DNA of 64,000 nucleotides from Nakamurella antarctica (GTDB lineage Bacteria > Actinomycetota > Actinomycetes > Mycobacteriales > Nakamurellaceae). The notes under the pieces were generated by a model. It was not told the origin of the DNA. It was given only the letters and a program-made list of their open reading frames with translations, and did no database searches. Location: positions 1-64,000 of the forward strand of contig NZ_CP034170.1 of the NCBI RefSeq assembly GCF_003860405.1. The letters are read 5' to 3'. Positions 1-12,048 of the stretch are shown piece after piece; positions within the stretch are counted from its first letter, which is position 1; each line of letters starts with the position of its first letter. The position numbers were made by a program, and so were the translations under genes.

Positions 1-46
1 TTAGCGTCCACCGTCGGCCCTGCCTGGACCCGTAGTTATGCACCCC

Positions 47-68
47 TGTGGACAACTACTGTGGACAA
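47..68. promoter_or_regulatory. Two DnaA boxes in the dnaA leader
   Basis: Two identical copies of TGTGGACAA (the reverse complement of the actinobacterial DnaA box TTGTCCACA) lie at 47-55 and 60-68, 13 bases apart and 33 bases before the dnaA start. This arrangement is typical of autoregulation of dnaA by its own product. The role is inferred; the boxes are seen directly. Confidence 0.75.
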
Positions 69-100
69 ATGGGGATCACAGGGTTCAAGGGAGTTTGCGC

Positions 101-1573
101 GTGACTGGACAAGCCGCCGATCTTTCCGCCATGTGGGCCGACATCGTCGCTGAACTATCTCCTGGTCTCACCGGTCAACAGACTGCCTGGCTTTCGTTGG
201 TCCGTCCACTCGGAATGCTGGAGACCACGTGTCTGCTCGCGGTGCCAAACGATTACGTCAAAGAAACCATCGAGCGGACCTTCCGCGATCCGATCACTGC
301 GGCGCTGTCCACCTATCTTCAGTTTCCCGTCACCCTCGCTGTCACTGTCACGCAGGATGAGCCCACCCAACATATGTTCGATGGCCGGGCCGAAACCGGT
401 ACGGCTGCCAAGGGTGCTCCATTGGCCGGCGCTGACGAAGAGGAAGAGGACGAGGAAGCGGAGGCTCTTGCCACTGTCACCGAAATCTGGCCGACTTATG
501 CGGGGCGTAGCAACGCCGCCCCACCCAATCCGGCGCACACGAGGCTGAACGACCGATACACCTTCGACACCTTCGTGATTGGATCTTCAAATCGTTTCGC
601 ACATGCCGCTGCTGTTGCCGTATCCGAAGCGCCTGCCGCCGCCTACAACCCGCTGTTTATCTGGGGAGAATCGGGCTTGGGCAAGACCCATCTACTGCAC
701 GGAATTGGTCACTACGCCCAGCGGTTGTTCCGCGGGATGCGAGTCCGATATGTCTCTTGTGAAGAGTTCACCAACGATTTCATTAATGCCATTCGCGACG
801 ATCGCAAGTCCGCATTCCGCGCCCGCTACCGCGACGTAGACGTGCTGTTGGTCGACGACATCCAATTTCTTGAGGGCAAGGAATCAACTCAGGAGGAGTT
901 CTTTCACACCTTCAACACGCTGTACAACGCGAACAAGCAGATCGTTCTGTCTTCGGACAGGCCACCGAAGCGCCTCGAGACGCTCGAGGACCGGATGCGG
1001 ACCCGCTTCGAGTGGGGTCTCACCACCGATATTCAACCGCCGGAGCTTGAAACTCGTATTGCCATCCTCCGTAAGAAGGCCGCCAACGATCGGATGAGCG
1101 CACCAGACGACGTGCTGGAGTTCATCGCCAGCAAAATCGAGCGCAACATTCGTGAGCTTGAAGGCGCCCTTATCCGGGTAACCGCCTTCGCTTCCTTGAA
1201 CAAACAAGCAGTGGACCTCTCCTTGGCCCAGGTGGTGCTGCGGGATCTCATCAACAACCAAAATTCGAATGACGTCGATGGCGCGACGATCATGGCTGTC
1301 ACCGCCGAGTACTTCGCAGTTTCTCTCGACGAGCTGTGTGGGCCCCTTAAAACCAAGGCGGTTGCTGGCGCTCGTCAGATCGCGATGTACCTATGCCGCG
1401 AACTAACCGATCTAACGCTGCCCAAAATCGGCCAGATATTCGGGAATCGGGACCACACCACGGTCATGCATGCGGCAAAAAAGATCCGGGGCGAGATGGC
1501 TGAGCGCCGCCAGACGTACGACCACGTCCAGGAGCTGACGGCTCGGATCAAAGAGCGATCTCGAGCCAACTAG
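101..1573 (+). CDS. dnaA: Chromosomal replication initiator DnaA
   Basis: DnaA is the ATP-dependent initiator that binds DnaA boxes and opens oriC. I start it at GTG 101, preceded at 87-93 by AAGGGAG. An upstream ATG at 38 has no ribosome site and would run through the DnaA boxes. The 490-residue protein has an N-terminal DnaB-interaction domain, an acidic linker ([11 protein letters not shown]), the AAA+ core with Walker A GESGLGKT near residue 189 and Walker B LLVDDIQF near 248, and the domain IV DNA-binding signature DHTTVMHA near 450. It is followed by the origin and dnaN, as in most actinobacteria. Confidence 0.98.
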   Translation: MTGQAADLSAMWADIVAELSPGLTGQQTAWLSLVRPLGMLETTCLLAVPNDYVKETIERTFRDPITAALSTYLQFPVTLAVTVTQDEPTQHMFDGRAETGTAAKGAPLAGADEEEEDEEAEALATVTEIWPTYAGRSNAAPPNPAHTRLNDRYTFDTFVIGSSNRFAHAAAVAVSEAPAAAYNPLFIWGESGLGKTHLLHGIGHYAQRLFRGMRVRYVSCEEFTNDFINAIRDDRKSAFRARYRDVDVLLVDDIQFLEGKESTQEEFFHTFNTLYNANKQIVLSSDRPPKRLETLEDRMRTRFEWGLTTDIQPPELETRIAILRKKAANDRMSAPDDVLEFIASKIERNIRELEGALIRVTAFASLNKQAVDLSLAQVVLRDLINNQNSNDVDGATIMAVTAEYFAVSLDELCGPLKTKAVAGARQIAMYLCRELTDLTLPKIGQIFGNRDHTTVMHAAKKIRGEMAERRQTYDHVQELTARIKERSRAN

Positions 1574-2137
1574 CTGTTTCTTCGCTGCCCGCACCTGTCA
1601 GTACCCCCAGATCATGTCGTGATCTGCGCTTTTGCCTGCCAGAAACACGTTAGAACTAACGCCAACACACATAGGTGGCGTGGGTCACAGAGGTAGTGCA
1701 CATTATGTGGACAAAATTGGGGACAACTTGGGCTTCGAGGTAGGACAACCCTTTCCCGCGTTGTCCACAGTTTCTAGTTGTTCACACCCCCGCCGATACG
1801 TCCCCGTGTTGTCCCAGATTGGCCTGGGACGGCGCCACGCATGCTGGGCAGGCCGGACGTGGCCAGTCCCCACAATCCACACCACCTACTACTGATGCTG
1901 TTATCTCTACTAAGAATTAAAAACAAAGCACTAGGCATGGGGATAGGTTGGCTGGGACAACTTGCCCTCGCCCAGCCAACGAAAAAACTGGGGGATGACT
2001 CTCGAGCCCAAAGGTCGTACGGTGGAGCGTCCGTGGCCATGTGATTTCGTGCGGCGTCATTTGACGTTGCTAGGCGGGCACGTTAGAAACCACACATCAT
2101 CACGCTGCTTAAACCACGCTCTGAAGGAGACCACAGG
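1574..2137. other. oriC: Replication origin oriC (dnaA-dnaN intergenic region)
   Basis: This 564-base gap has no gene. It carries perfect DnaA boxes TGTGGACAA at 1706-1714 and TTGTCCACA at 1761-1769. One-mismatch copies are TGGGGACAA at 1718-1726 and TTGTTCACA at 1778-1786. Weaker copies lie near 1809 (TTGTCCCAG) and 1952 (CTGGGACAA). An AT-rich stretch at about 1903-1930 (CTACTAAGAATTAAAAAC) is the best candidate for the unwinding element. Box orientation flips between the left and right clusters. The position between dnaA and dnaN is the classic actinobacterial origin. The dnaN leader ends with GAAGGAGA at 2121-2128. Confidence 0.9.
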
Positions 2138-3253
2138 ATGAAGTTTCGCGTCGCTCGCGAGGACCTCGCTGACGCAGTGGCCTGGGTTGCCAAAAGTTTG
2201 CCAGCCCGCCCACCTGTCCCCGTCCTCGGCGGGATTTTGCTCGAGGTTGAGGGCAACACGCTGACCGTTGCGGGGTTCGACTACGAGGTTTCCACCCGGG
2301 CTCAGGTGTCGGTTGATGCTGAAAGCGCTGGCCGCGTGCTGGTTTCCGGACGACTGCTCGCCGAAATCGCGCGAGCGTTGCCCGCGCGACCGGTTGATAT
2401 TTCGGTGGACGGCTCACGAGTAACCATCCTCGGCGGCTCTGCGCGGTTTACCCTCCCCACGATGCCCGTCGAGGATTACCCGTCGTTGCCCGAGATGCCA
2501 AGTGCTTCGGGCACAGTGGATGCCGCGATGCTGGCCGAGGCCGTGAACCAGACTGCCGTAGCGGCGGGGCGCGACGATACTTTGCCGATGTTGACCGGTG
2601 TTCGTATCGAGATCGAGGGGGACAAGCTCACGTTGGCCGCGACCGACCGGTTCCGGCTGGCGGTCCGCGAGGTCAGCTGGACCCCTGACGTACCCGACAT
2701 GTCGACCGCTGTTCTCGTTCCAGCTCGCACTCTGGCTGATGCGGCAAAAACTCTGGGTGGTTCGGAGCCTGTGACGATTGCCTTGGGCGATGGCCTTCTC
2801 GGCTTGCAGTCGGGTGGTCGCCGCACCACGGTGCGGTTGCTTGATGTTGAATTCGTGAAATATCGTTCGCTGCTGCCAACGACTCATACCACCACAGTCG
2901 ACGTTTCAGTTGCGGTGCTGGCCGAAGCTATCAAGCGCGTGGCTCTCGTGACGGATCGCGGTCACCACCTGCGCCTCCAGGTTGCCGAAGGGTCGCTTAC
3001 GTTGACGGCCGGCGGCGATGACGAAGGCCGCGCGGAAGAGAATCTTCCCGTCTCTGCTGACGGCTCCGAGCTGCTGATCGCCTTTAATCCGTCCTACCTT
3101 GTCGATGGCCTGGCGGTACTGCGCAGCGATTATGTTCGCCTAGCTTTCACAACCCCAGCACGCCCCGCCCTGCTTCTACCCGTTGATGCTGAGGGCAACC
3201 TCAACGAATCGGCCTACCGCTACTTGGTGATGCCTGCCCGTTTACCGGGCTGA
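2138..3253 (+). CDS. dnaN: DNA polymerase III sliding clamp, beta subunit
   Basis: The beta clamp encircles DNA and tethers the replicative polymerase and repair factors. The 371-residue length is usual for actinobacteria. The start at ATG 2138 follows GAAGGAGA with good spacing. The three clamp domains can be followed: N-terminal MKFRVAREDLADAVAW, a central domain with the DRFRLAVREV motif near residue 170, and the C-terminal family ending YRYLVMPARLPG. It lies between oriC and gnd, and the expression unit may continue into gnd and recF. Confidence 0.98.
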   Translation: MKFRVAREDLADAVAWVAKSLPARPPVPVLGGILLEVEGNTLTVAGFDYEVSTRAQVSVDAESAGRVLVSGRLLAEIARALPARPVDISVDGSRVTILGGSARFTLPTMPVEDYPSLPEMPSASGTVDAAMLAEAVNQTAVAAGRDDTLPMLTGVRIEIEGDKLTLAATDRFRLAVREVSWTPDVPDMSTAVLVPARTLADAAKTLGGSEPVTIALGDGLLGLQSGGRRTTVRLLDVEFVKYRSLLPTTHTTTVDVSVAVLAEAIKRVALVTDRGHHLRLQVAEGSLTLTAGGDDEGRAEENLPVSADGSELLIAFNPSYLVDGLAVLRSDYVRLAFTTPARPALLLPVDAEGNLNESAYRYLVMPARLPG

Positions 3254-3315
3254 TCCGTAAGGGAAATAGAGCTAGTGGTAAAGCTGGAGGTACACGGAAT
3301 GAAAGAGGGTCTTTG

Positions 3316-4221
3316 ATGCAACTAGGTCTCGTGGGTCTGGGAAAAATGGGCGGCAACATGGCCCAAAGGCTACGCAGCGACGGGCACGAGGTCATCGGGT
3401 ATGACCGCAACCCGGAGTCGAATCGCAGTGCCGCATCGCTGGAGGAGATGGTGGCCGCGTTGTCGGCGCCGCGGGTGGTGTGGGTGATGGTCCCATCCGG
3501 TGCCCCGACGCGTGCGACTATTGCCGACCTGGCAAAGGTTTTAGAAGCTGGAGATCTCATCATCGACGGCGGCAACTCGCGCTACACCGATGATCAAATG
3601 CACGCAAAGGATCTCGTCGAGCAGGGGATCAAGTATGTCGACGCGGGTGTCTCCGGCGGCGTGTGGGGTTTGACCGAAGGATATGCGCTGATGGTTGGCG
3701 GCGATGACGACGCCGTCGCGATGGCGCAACCCATCTTCGACTCCCTCAAGCCAGCGGGGGCCGGTGGATTCGTTCACGCAGGCCCGGTGGGTGCGGGCCA
3801 CTTCACCAAGATGGTTCACAACGGCATCGAATACGGCATGATGCAGGCCTATGCCGAGGGCTATGAGCTGCTGCAGGCCACGGACCTAGTCCCAAGCCCC
3901 GACGCGGTTTTCTCTTCGTGGCAGCAGGGGACCGTCATTAGGTCATGGCTGCTCGACTTGCTGGTGTTGGCCGTCGCCGACGACCCCGGGCTGGAGCAGG
4001 TGCGCGGCTATGCGCAGGATTCCGGTGAGGGTCGCTGGACCATCGAGGCTGCGATTGAGCATGCCGTTCCGATGCCCGTGATTACGGCCGCGCTGTTCGC
4101 TCGATTTGCATCGCGGCAAACCGAATCGCCCGCGATGAAAGTGATTGCGGCCCTTCGTAATCAGTTCGGCGGCCACGCGGTTGGCACCGCTGGCAGCACG
4201 ACGGATGTTCCCGTCAGCTAG
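3316..4221 (+). CDS. gnd: 6-phosphogluconate dehydrogenase, short (NAD-type) form
   Basis: This enzyme oxidatively decarboxylates 6-phosphogluconate to ribulose 5-phosphate. The 301-residue protein is the short bacterial form, which is usually NAD-dependent, not the roughly 470-residue NADP form. The Rossmann motif GLVGLGKMGGNMAQ is at residues 4-17, IIDGGNSRYTDD follows, and catalytic-site motifs DAGVSGGVWGL and HFTKMVHNGIEYG (catalytic Lys) are intact. I prefer ATG 3316 to the in-frame TTG 3313, with AAAGAGG just upstream. Its place between dnaN and recF is a conserved actinobacterial feature. Confidence 0.95.
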   Translation: MQLGLVGLGKMGGNMAQRLRSDGHEVIGYDRNPESNRSAASLEEMVAALSAPRVVWVMVPSGAPTRATIADLAKVLEAGDLIIDGGNSRYTDDQMHAKDLVEQGIKYVDAGVSGGVWGLTEGYALMVGGDDDAVAMAQPIFDSLKPAGAGGFVHAGPVGAGHFTKMVHNGIEYGMMQAYAEGYELLQATDLVPSPDAVFSSWQQGTVIRSWLLDLLVLAVADDPGLEQVRGYAQDSGEGRWTIEAAIEHAVPMPVITAALFARFASRQTESPAMKVIAALRNQFGGHAVGTAGSTTDVPVS

Positions 4222-4240
4222 CCCGTCTTTGGTCGTTGTG

Positions 4241-4303
4241 TGCCGAGTGGTGCGCTATCACCCGGAGACCCCGGGTTTCTGGCGACGAAAACGCCGCTCG
4301 GCA
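4241..4303. repeat. Long hairpin of the GCCGAG family, copy 1
   Basis: In the gnd-recF gap, TGCCGAGTGGTGCGCTAT (4241-4258) is followed about 34 bases later by CGCCGCTCGGCA (4292-4303). The arms pair imperfectly, with a small inner CCCGG palindrome. The left arm matches hairpin arms at 61925 and 63088, so this is a member of an interspersed family. Function unknown. Confidence 0.55.
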
Positions 4304-4335
4304 AATTTTTGCCGATGTGTTCAGGATGGGGAACT

Positions 4336-5562
4336 GTGTACACCCGGCACCTTTCGGTAGCGGACTTCCGGTCGTGGACCATCGCGGAGTTGCCCTTGAC
4401 GCCGGGGATCAATGTGTTGGTGGGGCGTAATGGCGTCGGCAAAACCAATTTGGTCGAGGCGCTCGGATATCTCGCGACACTGTCTTCACATCGAGTCTCC
4501 GGTGATGTGCCATTGATTCGGCGCGGCGCTGAGCGGGCCATTGTCCGGGCCGCGGTGGTGCACGAGAGCCGCGAGCTGATGCTCGAGGTCGAGATAACCG
4601 CGGGCAAGGCTAATCGGGCCAGACTCAACAAATCCCCTCTCACGCGGCCGCGCGACATGCTCGGCATTTTGCGGACGGTATTGTTCGCGCCCGAGGACCT
4701 GGCGCTGGTGCGCGGCGACCCATCGGAGCGCCGCCGGTACCTTGACGAGGTGCTCATCATGCGGGCACCGCGGTTCGCTGGCATCAAGAGTGACTATGAC
4801 CGAGCGTTGAAGCAGCGCAATTCGTTATTGAAATCTGCTGGAGCAGCACGCCGGGCGGGCGGTGGCGACTTGTCCACCTTGGAAGTGTGGGACGAACAGC
4901 TTGCCGGCTATGGTGCAACGCTGTTGGCGGCGCGCCTGGCACTGGTCGATGAGATCCGGCCGCACGTGGCTGCTGCCTATGCCGATCTTGCGCCGACGTC
5001 GGCTCCCGCCGACTTGATGTATCGCTCGTCCTTGGGTGCAGCATTACCGGCTGGCGGAACGGAGGATGATCTCAGGGCCGCCTACCTCGAGGAGATGCAG
5101 CGGCTCCGACGCGCGGAGTTGGAGCGCGGTATTTCGCTCGTGGGTACCCACCGTGACGACGTTGACCTCATTTTAGGCCCTGGGCTCGCGAAAGGCTATG
5201 CCTCCCATGGCGAGTCATGGTCTTTTGCGCTGGCGTTGAAGATGGGCGGATTCGGGTTGCTACGCAGCGACGGTGTTGATCCGGTGCTGATTTTGGACGA
5301 CGTTTTTGCCGAATTGGACTCTTCGAGGCGGTCCAGGCTGGCCTCGCTGGTTGCGGATGCGGACCAAGTGTTGATTACCGCTGCGGTAGGGGCCGACGTT
5401 CCCAGCGAACTTGCTGGTGCGCAGTATCTCATTACCGAGGGCGCCGTGACGGCTGTGATTAAGCATCCCGCACCCGGGGAGATGGAGTCCGACCAGATGA
5501 TGCCTACGCAAATAACGTCTGCGCAAATGACGCCCGCTCACATGATGGAGGATAAGGAATGA
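4336..5562 (+). CDS. recF: DNA replication and repair protein RecF
   Basis: RecF is an SMC-like ATPase that helps load RecA at gaps and stalled forks. I start it at GTG 4336 (MYTRHLSVADFRSW), behind AGGATGGGGA. The longer reading from 4240 would translate the hairpin repeat. Walker A GRNGVGKT is at residues 30-37 and Walker B LILDDVFAELD near 316. The 408 residues are slightly long because of an odd methionine- and glutamine-rich tail after about residue 382, which is not part of the family core. The stop overlaps the next start as ATGA. Confidence 0.95.
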   Translation: MYTRHLSVADFRSWTIAELPLTPGINVLVGRNGVGKTNLVEALGYLATLSSHRVSGDVPLIRRGAERAIVRAAVVHESRELMLEVEITAGKANRARLNKSPLTRPRDMLGILRTVLFAPEDLALVRGDPSERRRYLDEVLIMRAPRFAGIKSDYDRALKQRNSLLKSAGAARRAGGGDLSTLEVWDEQLAGYGATLLAARLALVDEIRPHVAAAYADLAPTSAPADLMYRSSLGAALPAGGTEDDLRAAYLEEMQRLRRAELERGISLVGTHRDDVDLILGPGLAKGYASHGESWSFALALKMGGFGLLRSDGVDPVLILDDVFAELDSSRRSRLASLVADADQVLITAAVGADVPSELAGAQYLITEGAVTAVIKHPAPGEMESDQMMPTQITSAQMTPAHMMEDKE

Positions 5563-6131
5563 CGGACGACCACTTTCCTTCTCTGAACACCTCAACCCCG
5601 AAACCTGATGGTGCACCGACAATCCCGCCGCGGGGAGCCGACCTTGCCCGCGAGGCATTGGCGCAGGCTCGGGCGCGAACAGCAGCAAAGCGCAAGGCCG
5701 CCGGCCGTACCGGAGTGGCCGGTCGTAATGGCGCCGCGGGGCAACGTCGCAGGTGGTCCGGTGCGGGACCGGACCAGCGCGATCCGAAGCCACTGGGTGC
5801 AACGCTCAAGGTGTGGCTGAAGGATTCCAGCGTAGGAGCCGATTTGGACAAGGCGAACTTGTTGGGCCGCTGGCCGGACATTGTGGGTCCAGAAATCGCC
5901 GCGCACTGTGATCCGAGTGATTTGGTCGACGGCGAACTGACGTTGATAGCGGAATCCACCGCATGGGCCACTCAGCTCAGGATGATGTCACCGCAGATTA
6001 TGGGAAAGATTGCGAGCGCCATCGGCCCCAATGTGGTGACGAAGATCCGGGCGCGCGGACCATCAAGCCCTTCTTGGCGCTTTGGCACCCTTCATGTGCC
6101 GGGCCGGGGTCCCCGGGATACCTACGGTTGA
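5559..6131 (+). CDS. DciA-like DUF721 protein, helicase-loading factor
   Basis: DUF721/DciA proteins interact with the replicative helicase DnaB and stand in for DnaC-type loaders in most bacteria. The 190 residues begin with a low-complexity basic Ala/Arg/Gly-rich segment (about 1-75). The conserved domain follows: VWLKDSSVGADLDKANLLGRWPDIVG-type sequence, then ELTLIAESTAWATQLRMM. It overlaps recF by four bases (ATGA), so it is probably translationally coupled. The position between recF and gyrB is conserved in actinobacteria. Confidence 0.88.
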   Translation: MTDDHFPSLNTSTPKPDGAPTIPPRGADLAREALAQARARTAAKRKAAGRTGVAGRNGAAGQRRRWSGAGPDQRDPKPLGATLKVWLKDSSVGADLDKANLLGRWPDIVGPEIAAHCDPSDLVDGELTLIAESTAWATQLRMMSPQIMGKIASAIGPNVVTKIRARGPSSPSWRFGTLHVPGRGPRDTYG

Positions 6132-8372
<2,241 letters not shown>

Positions 8373-8410
8373 GCGCTCAATCCCCATCCCTCAACTAGAC
8401 ATACACACTT

Positions 8411-8430
8411 TCTATCCACATGTGGATAGA
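8411..8430. promoter_or_regulatory. Perfect 20-bp palindrome with two inverted DnaA-like boxes
   Basis: TCTATCCACATGTGGATAGA, midway between gyrB and gyrA, is a perfect palindrome. Each half contains TATCCACA, eight of nine bases of the classical DnaA box TTATCCACA. It could be a DnaA site pair or an operator for gyrA expression. The palindrome is seen; the function is inferred. Confidence 0.6.
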
Positions 8431-8474
8431 TTCCTTACCCGAATGGGTGAGCAACTTATGCGAAGGCCTTGAAC

Positions 8475-11123
8475 GTGGCAGATAGCCCAGATGACAAGAA
8501 CCCCCCAGTAGGCGGAACTGACGGCGCTGGCGCCGAACCGGTGCTGCACGATCGGATTGAACCGATCGAAATCCAGGACGAGATGCAACGCTCGTTCATC
8601 GACTACGCGATGTCCGTCATCGTGTCGCGGGCCCTGCCGGACGTGCGCGATGGGCTCAAGCCGGTTCACCGTCGCGTGCTGTACGGGATGTATGACTCGG
8701 GCTTCCGCCCCGAGCGTTCGCACGTCAAGTGCTCCCGCGTCGTCGGCGACGTGATGGGTAACTACCACCCGCACGGCGACTCATCGATCTACGACACCGT
8801 AGTGCGAATGGCGCAGCCCTGGTCGCTGCGCTACCCGATGATCGACGGCCAAGGTAACTTCGGTTCCCCCGGTAACGACCCGGCGGCCGCCATGCGGTAC
8901 ACCGAGTCGAAGCTGACACATCTTGCGATGCATATGCTCTCGGGTATCGACGAGGACACCGTCGACATGGTCGCCAACTACGACGGCAAGACCACCGAGC
9001 CGACCGTGCTGCCCAGCCGAATCCCGAACCTGTTGATGAACGGCTCGTCCGGCATCGCCGTCGGGATGGCCACCAACATTCCGCCGCACAACCTGCGCGA
9101 GATCGCGGCCGGCGTCATGTGGTCGCTGCAGAATCCGGAAGCCAGCGACACCGAACTTCTCGAGGCTCTGCTCGAGCGTATCCCCGGACCCGACTTCCCC
9201 ACGGGCGCCTTAATTGTCGGTAAGGACGGCATCGAGGACGCCTACCGCACGGGCCGCGGCTCCATCCGGATGCGCGCCGTCGTCGAGATCGAAGAGGACG
9301 CCAAGGGACGCACCATCCTCGTCGTTACCGAACTGCCCTACCAGGTCAACCCCGACAACCTGGTAGAGAACATCGCGCAGCTGCACAAGGACGCCAAACT
9401 TGCCGGTATCGCAGACATTGCGGACGAGTCCAGCGACCGCGTGGGCCGGCGCATCGTCGTCACCCTCAAGCGCGACGCCATCGCCAAGGTGGTGCTGGCC
9501 AACCTTTACAAGCACACCCAGCTGCAGACGTCGTTTGGCGCGAACATGCTGTCGATCGTCGACGGGGTGCCGCGCACGCTGCGCCTCGACCAGATGGTGT
9601 TCTACTACGTCAAGCACCAGATGGAAGTCATCACCCGCCGGACCCAGTTCCGACTGGATGCCGCTGAGCGCCGCGCCCACATTCTGCGCGGCTTGGTCAA
9701 GGCACTCGACGCCCTGGACGAGGTGATCGCCCTCATCCGCGCCGCCGAGACCGTAGACGTCGCGCGCCTCGGGTTGATGGAACTGCTCACGGTTGACGAG
9801 ATCCAGGCCAACGCAATCCTGGAAATGCAGCTGCGCCGGTTGACGGCGTTGAACCGCCAGCAGATTATCGACGAGTTGGCCGCGATCGAAGTCGAGATCG
9901 CCGACCTGCTCGACATTCTCGCTAACGAGGATCGCAAGCGGCAGATCATCATGGATGAGCTGACCGAGATCGTCGACAAGTACGGCAACGACAGGCGCTC
10001 CCGGTTCGTCCCTTACGACGGCGACGTCAACATGGAAGACCTGATCGCGCAGGAGGACGTGGTCGTCACGATCACTCGCACCGGATACGCGAAGCGCACC
10101 AAGACGGACCTGTACCGAGCGCAGAAGCGCGGCGGCAAGGGAGTGCAGGGCGCGGCGCTAAAACAGGACGATATTGTCGCCCACTTCTTCGTGACCTCCA
10201 CGCACGACTGGCTGTTGTTCTTCACGAACAAGGGCCGTGTCTACCGGGCAAAGGCCTACGAACTGCCCGAGGCAAGCCGCACCGCCCGCGGGCAGCACGT
10301 AGCGAACCTGTTGGCATTCCAGCCGGATGAGAAGATCGCCCAGGTCATCCAGATCCGCGACTACGACGTGTCCCCGTACCTGGTGCTCGCCACCAAGGGT
10401 GGTTTGGTGAAGAAGTCCAAGCTGACGGACTTCGACTCGAACCGCAGCGGCGGCATCGTCGCAGTGAACCTGCGCGACGACGACGAACTGGTCGGCGCCG
10501 TGCTGTGTTCCTCCGATGACGACCTCCTGTTGATCTCGGCCGAGGGCCAGAGCATCCGCTTCCACGCCACCGACGAGGCACTTCGGCCAATGGGCCGCGC
10601 CACCTCCGGCGTCCTGGGCATGCGGTTCAACTCCGGTGACGAGCTGCTGAGCATGGACGTGGCGCAGGAAGGCAAGCACGTACTGGTCGCGACCAGTGGC
10701 GGCTACGCCAAGCGCACCGAAATCGACGAGTACCCCGTCCAGGGTCGCGGCGGTAAAGGCGTCCTGACGATCCAGTACGACAAGCGACGCGGCAAACTGG
10801 TGGGCGCTCTGATCGTCGAAATTGACGACGAGGTCTATGCCATCACCTCCGGTGGCGGTGTCATCCGGACCACAGCCAAGTCGGTGCGAAAGGCCAAGCG
10901 CCAGACCATGGGTGTGCGATTGATGAACCTGTCCGATGGCGTCAAGCTGATCGCTATTGCGAAAAACCCGGACGCTGTCGAGGCAGCCGAAGCCGTAGCC
11001 GCGGGCGATGTGCCGGACGTAGATGGTGATACCGATTCGAACATGGCGGACGTCAATGTGATTGATACTGAATCAGACGACGAAACCGAATCCGGCACAG
11101 AAGGGACACAGGTGAGCGAATGA
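8475..11123 (+). CDS. gyrA: DNA gyrase subunit A
   Basis: GyrA is the DNA breakage-reunion subunit of gyrase. I start it at GTG 8475 (MADSPDDKN), because GAAGG at 8462-8466 is correctly spaced for it and too close to the upstream TTG 8469. The 882 residues contain the catalytic tyrosine ([10 protein letters not shown]142) and the quinolone pocket [10 protein letters not shown] with serine at the main resistance position. The C-terminal beta-pinwheel has GyrA-box-like motifs (KRGGKGV, GRGGKGV). An acidic tail closes it. It overlaps the DUF3566 gene by four bases (ATGA). Confidence 0.98.
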   Translation: MADSPDDKNPPVGGTDGAGAEPVLHDRIEPIEIQDEMQRSFIDYAMSVIVSRALPDVRDGLKPVHRRVLYGMYDSGFRPERSHVKCSRVVGDVMGNYHPHGDSSIYDTVVRMAQPWSLRYPMIDGQGNFGSPGNDPAAAMRYTESKLTHLAMHMLSGIDEDTVDMVANYDGKTTEPTVLPSRIPNLLMNGSSGIAVGMATNIPPHNLREIAAGVMWSLQNPEASDTELLEALLERIPGPDFPTGALIVGKDGIEDAYRTGRGSIRMRAVVEIEEDAKGRTILVVTELPYQVNPDNLVENIAQLHKDAKLAGIADIADESSDRVGRRIVVTLKRDAIAKVVLANLYKHTQLQTSFGANMLSIVDGVPRTLRLDQMVFYYVKHQMEVITRRTQFRLDAAERRAHILRGLVKALDALDEVIALIRAAETVDVARLGLMELLTVDEIQANAILEMQLRRLTALNRQQIIDELAAIEVEIADLLDILANEDRKRQIIMDELTEIVDKYGNDRRSRFVPYDGDVNMEDLIAQEDVVVTITRTGYAKRTKTDLYRAQKRGGKGVQGAALKQDDIVAHFFVTSTHDWLLFFTNKGRVYRAKAYELPEASRTARGQHVANLLAFQPDEKIAQVIQIRDYDVSPYLVLATKGGLVKKSKLTDFDSNRSGGIVAVNLRDDDELVGAVLCSSDDDLLLISAEGQSIRFHATDEALRPMGRATSGVLGMRFNSGDELLSMDVAQEGKHVLVATSGGYAKRTEIDEYPVQGRGGKGVLTIQYDKRRGKLVGALIVEIDDEVYAITSGGGVIRTTAKSVRKAKRQTMGVRLMNLSDGVKLIAIAKNPDAVEAAEAVAAGDVPDVDGDTDSNMADVNVIDTESDDETESGTEGTQVSE

Positions 11124-11674
11124 GCAACCCTGGTTTGCAACCACCTCAACGCGGGGCCGCACCCGCCGCAGCGGTGAATACCGTCAACGATCCCGCATCC
11201 GCAGGGGTCTCTTCGGCGCCTATGGCGGGTCGGGCCCAACCAGCTGCACCTCGAGTGGACAGCAGACCGGTAAACAGCCGTACCACGAGGCCCGCGGCAA
11301 AGAAGGTTCCGCGGATTACCTCATTGCAATTGAAGCGCGTGGACCCCTGGACGGTCCTGAAGGTGTCCCTGATCGTGTCGATCGTGATGTTTTTTGTGTG
11401 GATGATCGCGATCGGTCTGCTCTACCTGCTTTTTGGGTCCCTCGACGTGATTAGCCGAATCAACGACGGGTGGACCACCGTGACCTCCGCGTCGAGCGAA
11501 GGTTCCACACCTAGCGCCCTGATCACCCCGGGCGTGGTGTTCTCGGTGGCGGCCGTGATAGGCGCTATCAACATCGTGCTGACTACCGCGCTGGCCACCA
11601 TCGCAGCGTTCGTGTACAACGCCGCCGCTGGAATGGCCGGTGGTGTTGAGCTCACCCTTGGCGAGCGGGACTAG
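11120..11674 (+). CDS. DUF3566 membrane protein
   Basis: This actinobacterial membrane protein is conserved directly downstream of gyrA. The 184 residues have a Pro/Ala-rich cytosolic N-terminus (about 1-70). Two transmembrane segments follow, [24 protein letters not shown] near 77-100 and [27 protein letters not shown] near 136-162. The family's function is unknown; a link to cell envelope or division has been suggested from neighbourhood only. It is translationally coupled to gyrA. Confidence 0.9.
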   Translation: MSNPGLQPPQRGAAPAAAVNTVNDPASAGVSSAPMAGRAQPAAPRVDSRPVNSRTTRPAAKKVPRITSLQLKRVDPWTVLKVSLIVSIVMFFVWMIAIGLLYLLFGSLDVISRINDGWTTVTSASSEGSTPSALITPGVVFSVAAVIGAINIVLTTALATIAAFVYNAAAGMAGGVELTLGERD

Positions 11675-11683
11675 CGCGCTACT

Positions 11684-11722
11684 GGGGCAGCTCTGACCTG
11701 CTGTTTTGGGTCAAGCTGCCCC
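11684..11722 (+). terminator. Hairpin after the gyrA-DUF3566 unit
   Basis: GGGGCAGCT (11684-11692) pairs with AGCTGCCCC (11714-11722), and inner CTGACC/GGGTCA extends the stem. There is no clear T-run, so it is a probable but imperfect terminator ten bases past the DUF3566 stop. Confidence 0.55.
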
Positions 11723-11782
11723 GGTGCGGTAATCTCGGCACTTGGGCCCGACGGAAGCAATTCCGGAGGGTCCGTAACATGA

Positions 11783-11856
11783 GGGCCTATAGCTCAGACG
11801 GTTAGAGCGCTTCCCTGATAAGGAAGAGGTCGGAGGTTCAAGTCCTCCTAGGCCCA
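11783..11856 (+). tRNA. tRNA-Ile (GAT)
   Basis: This is a complete cloverleaf. The acceptor GGGCCTA pairs with TAGGCCC, the D arm is AGCTCAGACGGTTAGAGC, and the anticodon stem CTTCC/GGAAG holds loop CTGATAA with anticodon GAT. The T arm is GGAGGTTCAAGTCCTCC. CCA is not encoded. The tRNA-Ile/tRNA-Ala pair after gyrA is typical of actinobacteria. Confidence 0.97.
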
Positions 11857-11893
11857 CACAGTGTTTCCCTGCTGAAAATTCAAGGAGAACCAC

Positions 11894-12016
11894 ATGAAGA
11901 AGCTCCTGGTGTTGCTCGGACTGGCTGGTGCGGCTTATGCACTGGTCAATCAACGTAAGAAAGCGGCAGCTGCCGAAGCTGCCCTCTGGGACGAAGCCAC
12001 CGGCGTGTCCCGCTAG
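11894..12016 (+). CDS. DLW-39-type small protein
   Basis: This 40-residue gene sits between the two tRNAs. The ribosome site AAGGAGA is eight bases before ATG 11894. The product MKKLLVLLGLAGAAYALVNQ continues with a Lys/Ala stretch and ALWDEATGVSR. It therefore has one N-terminal hydrophobic helix, a basic turn and a short acidic tail. It matches the actinobacterial DLW-39 family in size, location and layout, although the eponymous DLW reads ALW here. Function unknown; probably membrane-associated. Confidence 0.85.
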   Translation: MKKLLVLLGLAGAAYALVNQRKKAAAAEAALWDEATGVSR

Positions 12017-12048
12017 CAGTATTGGCCGTCGCCCGTCGGCGGCCACGA

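Noticed and set aside
38-100. Longer DnaA start at ATG 38
   Set aside because: It would translate across both DnaA boxes and has no ribosome site; GTG 101 has AAGGGAG at good spacing and begins the family-like sequence.
4240-4335. 32-residue N-terminal extension of RecF
   Set aside because: The extension is encoded by the hairpin repeat; GTG 4336 gives the normal RecF start.
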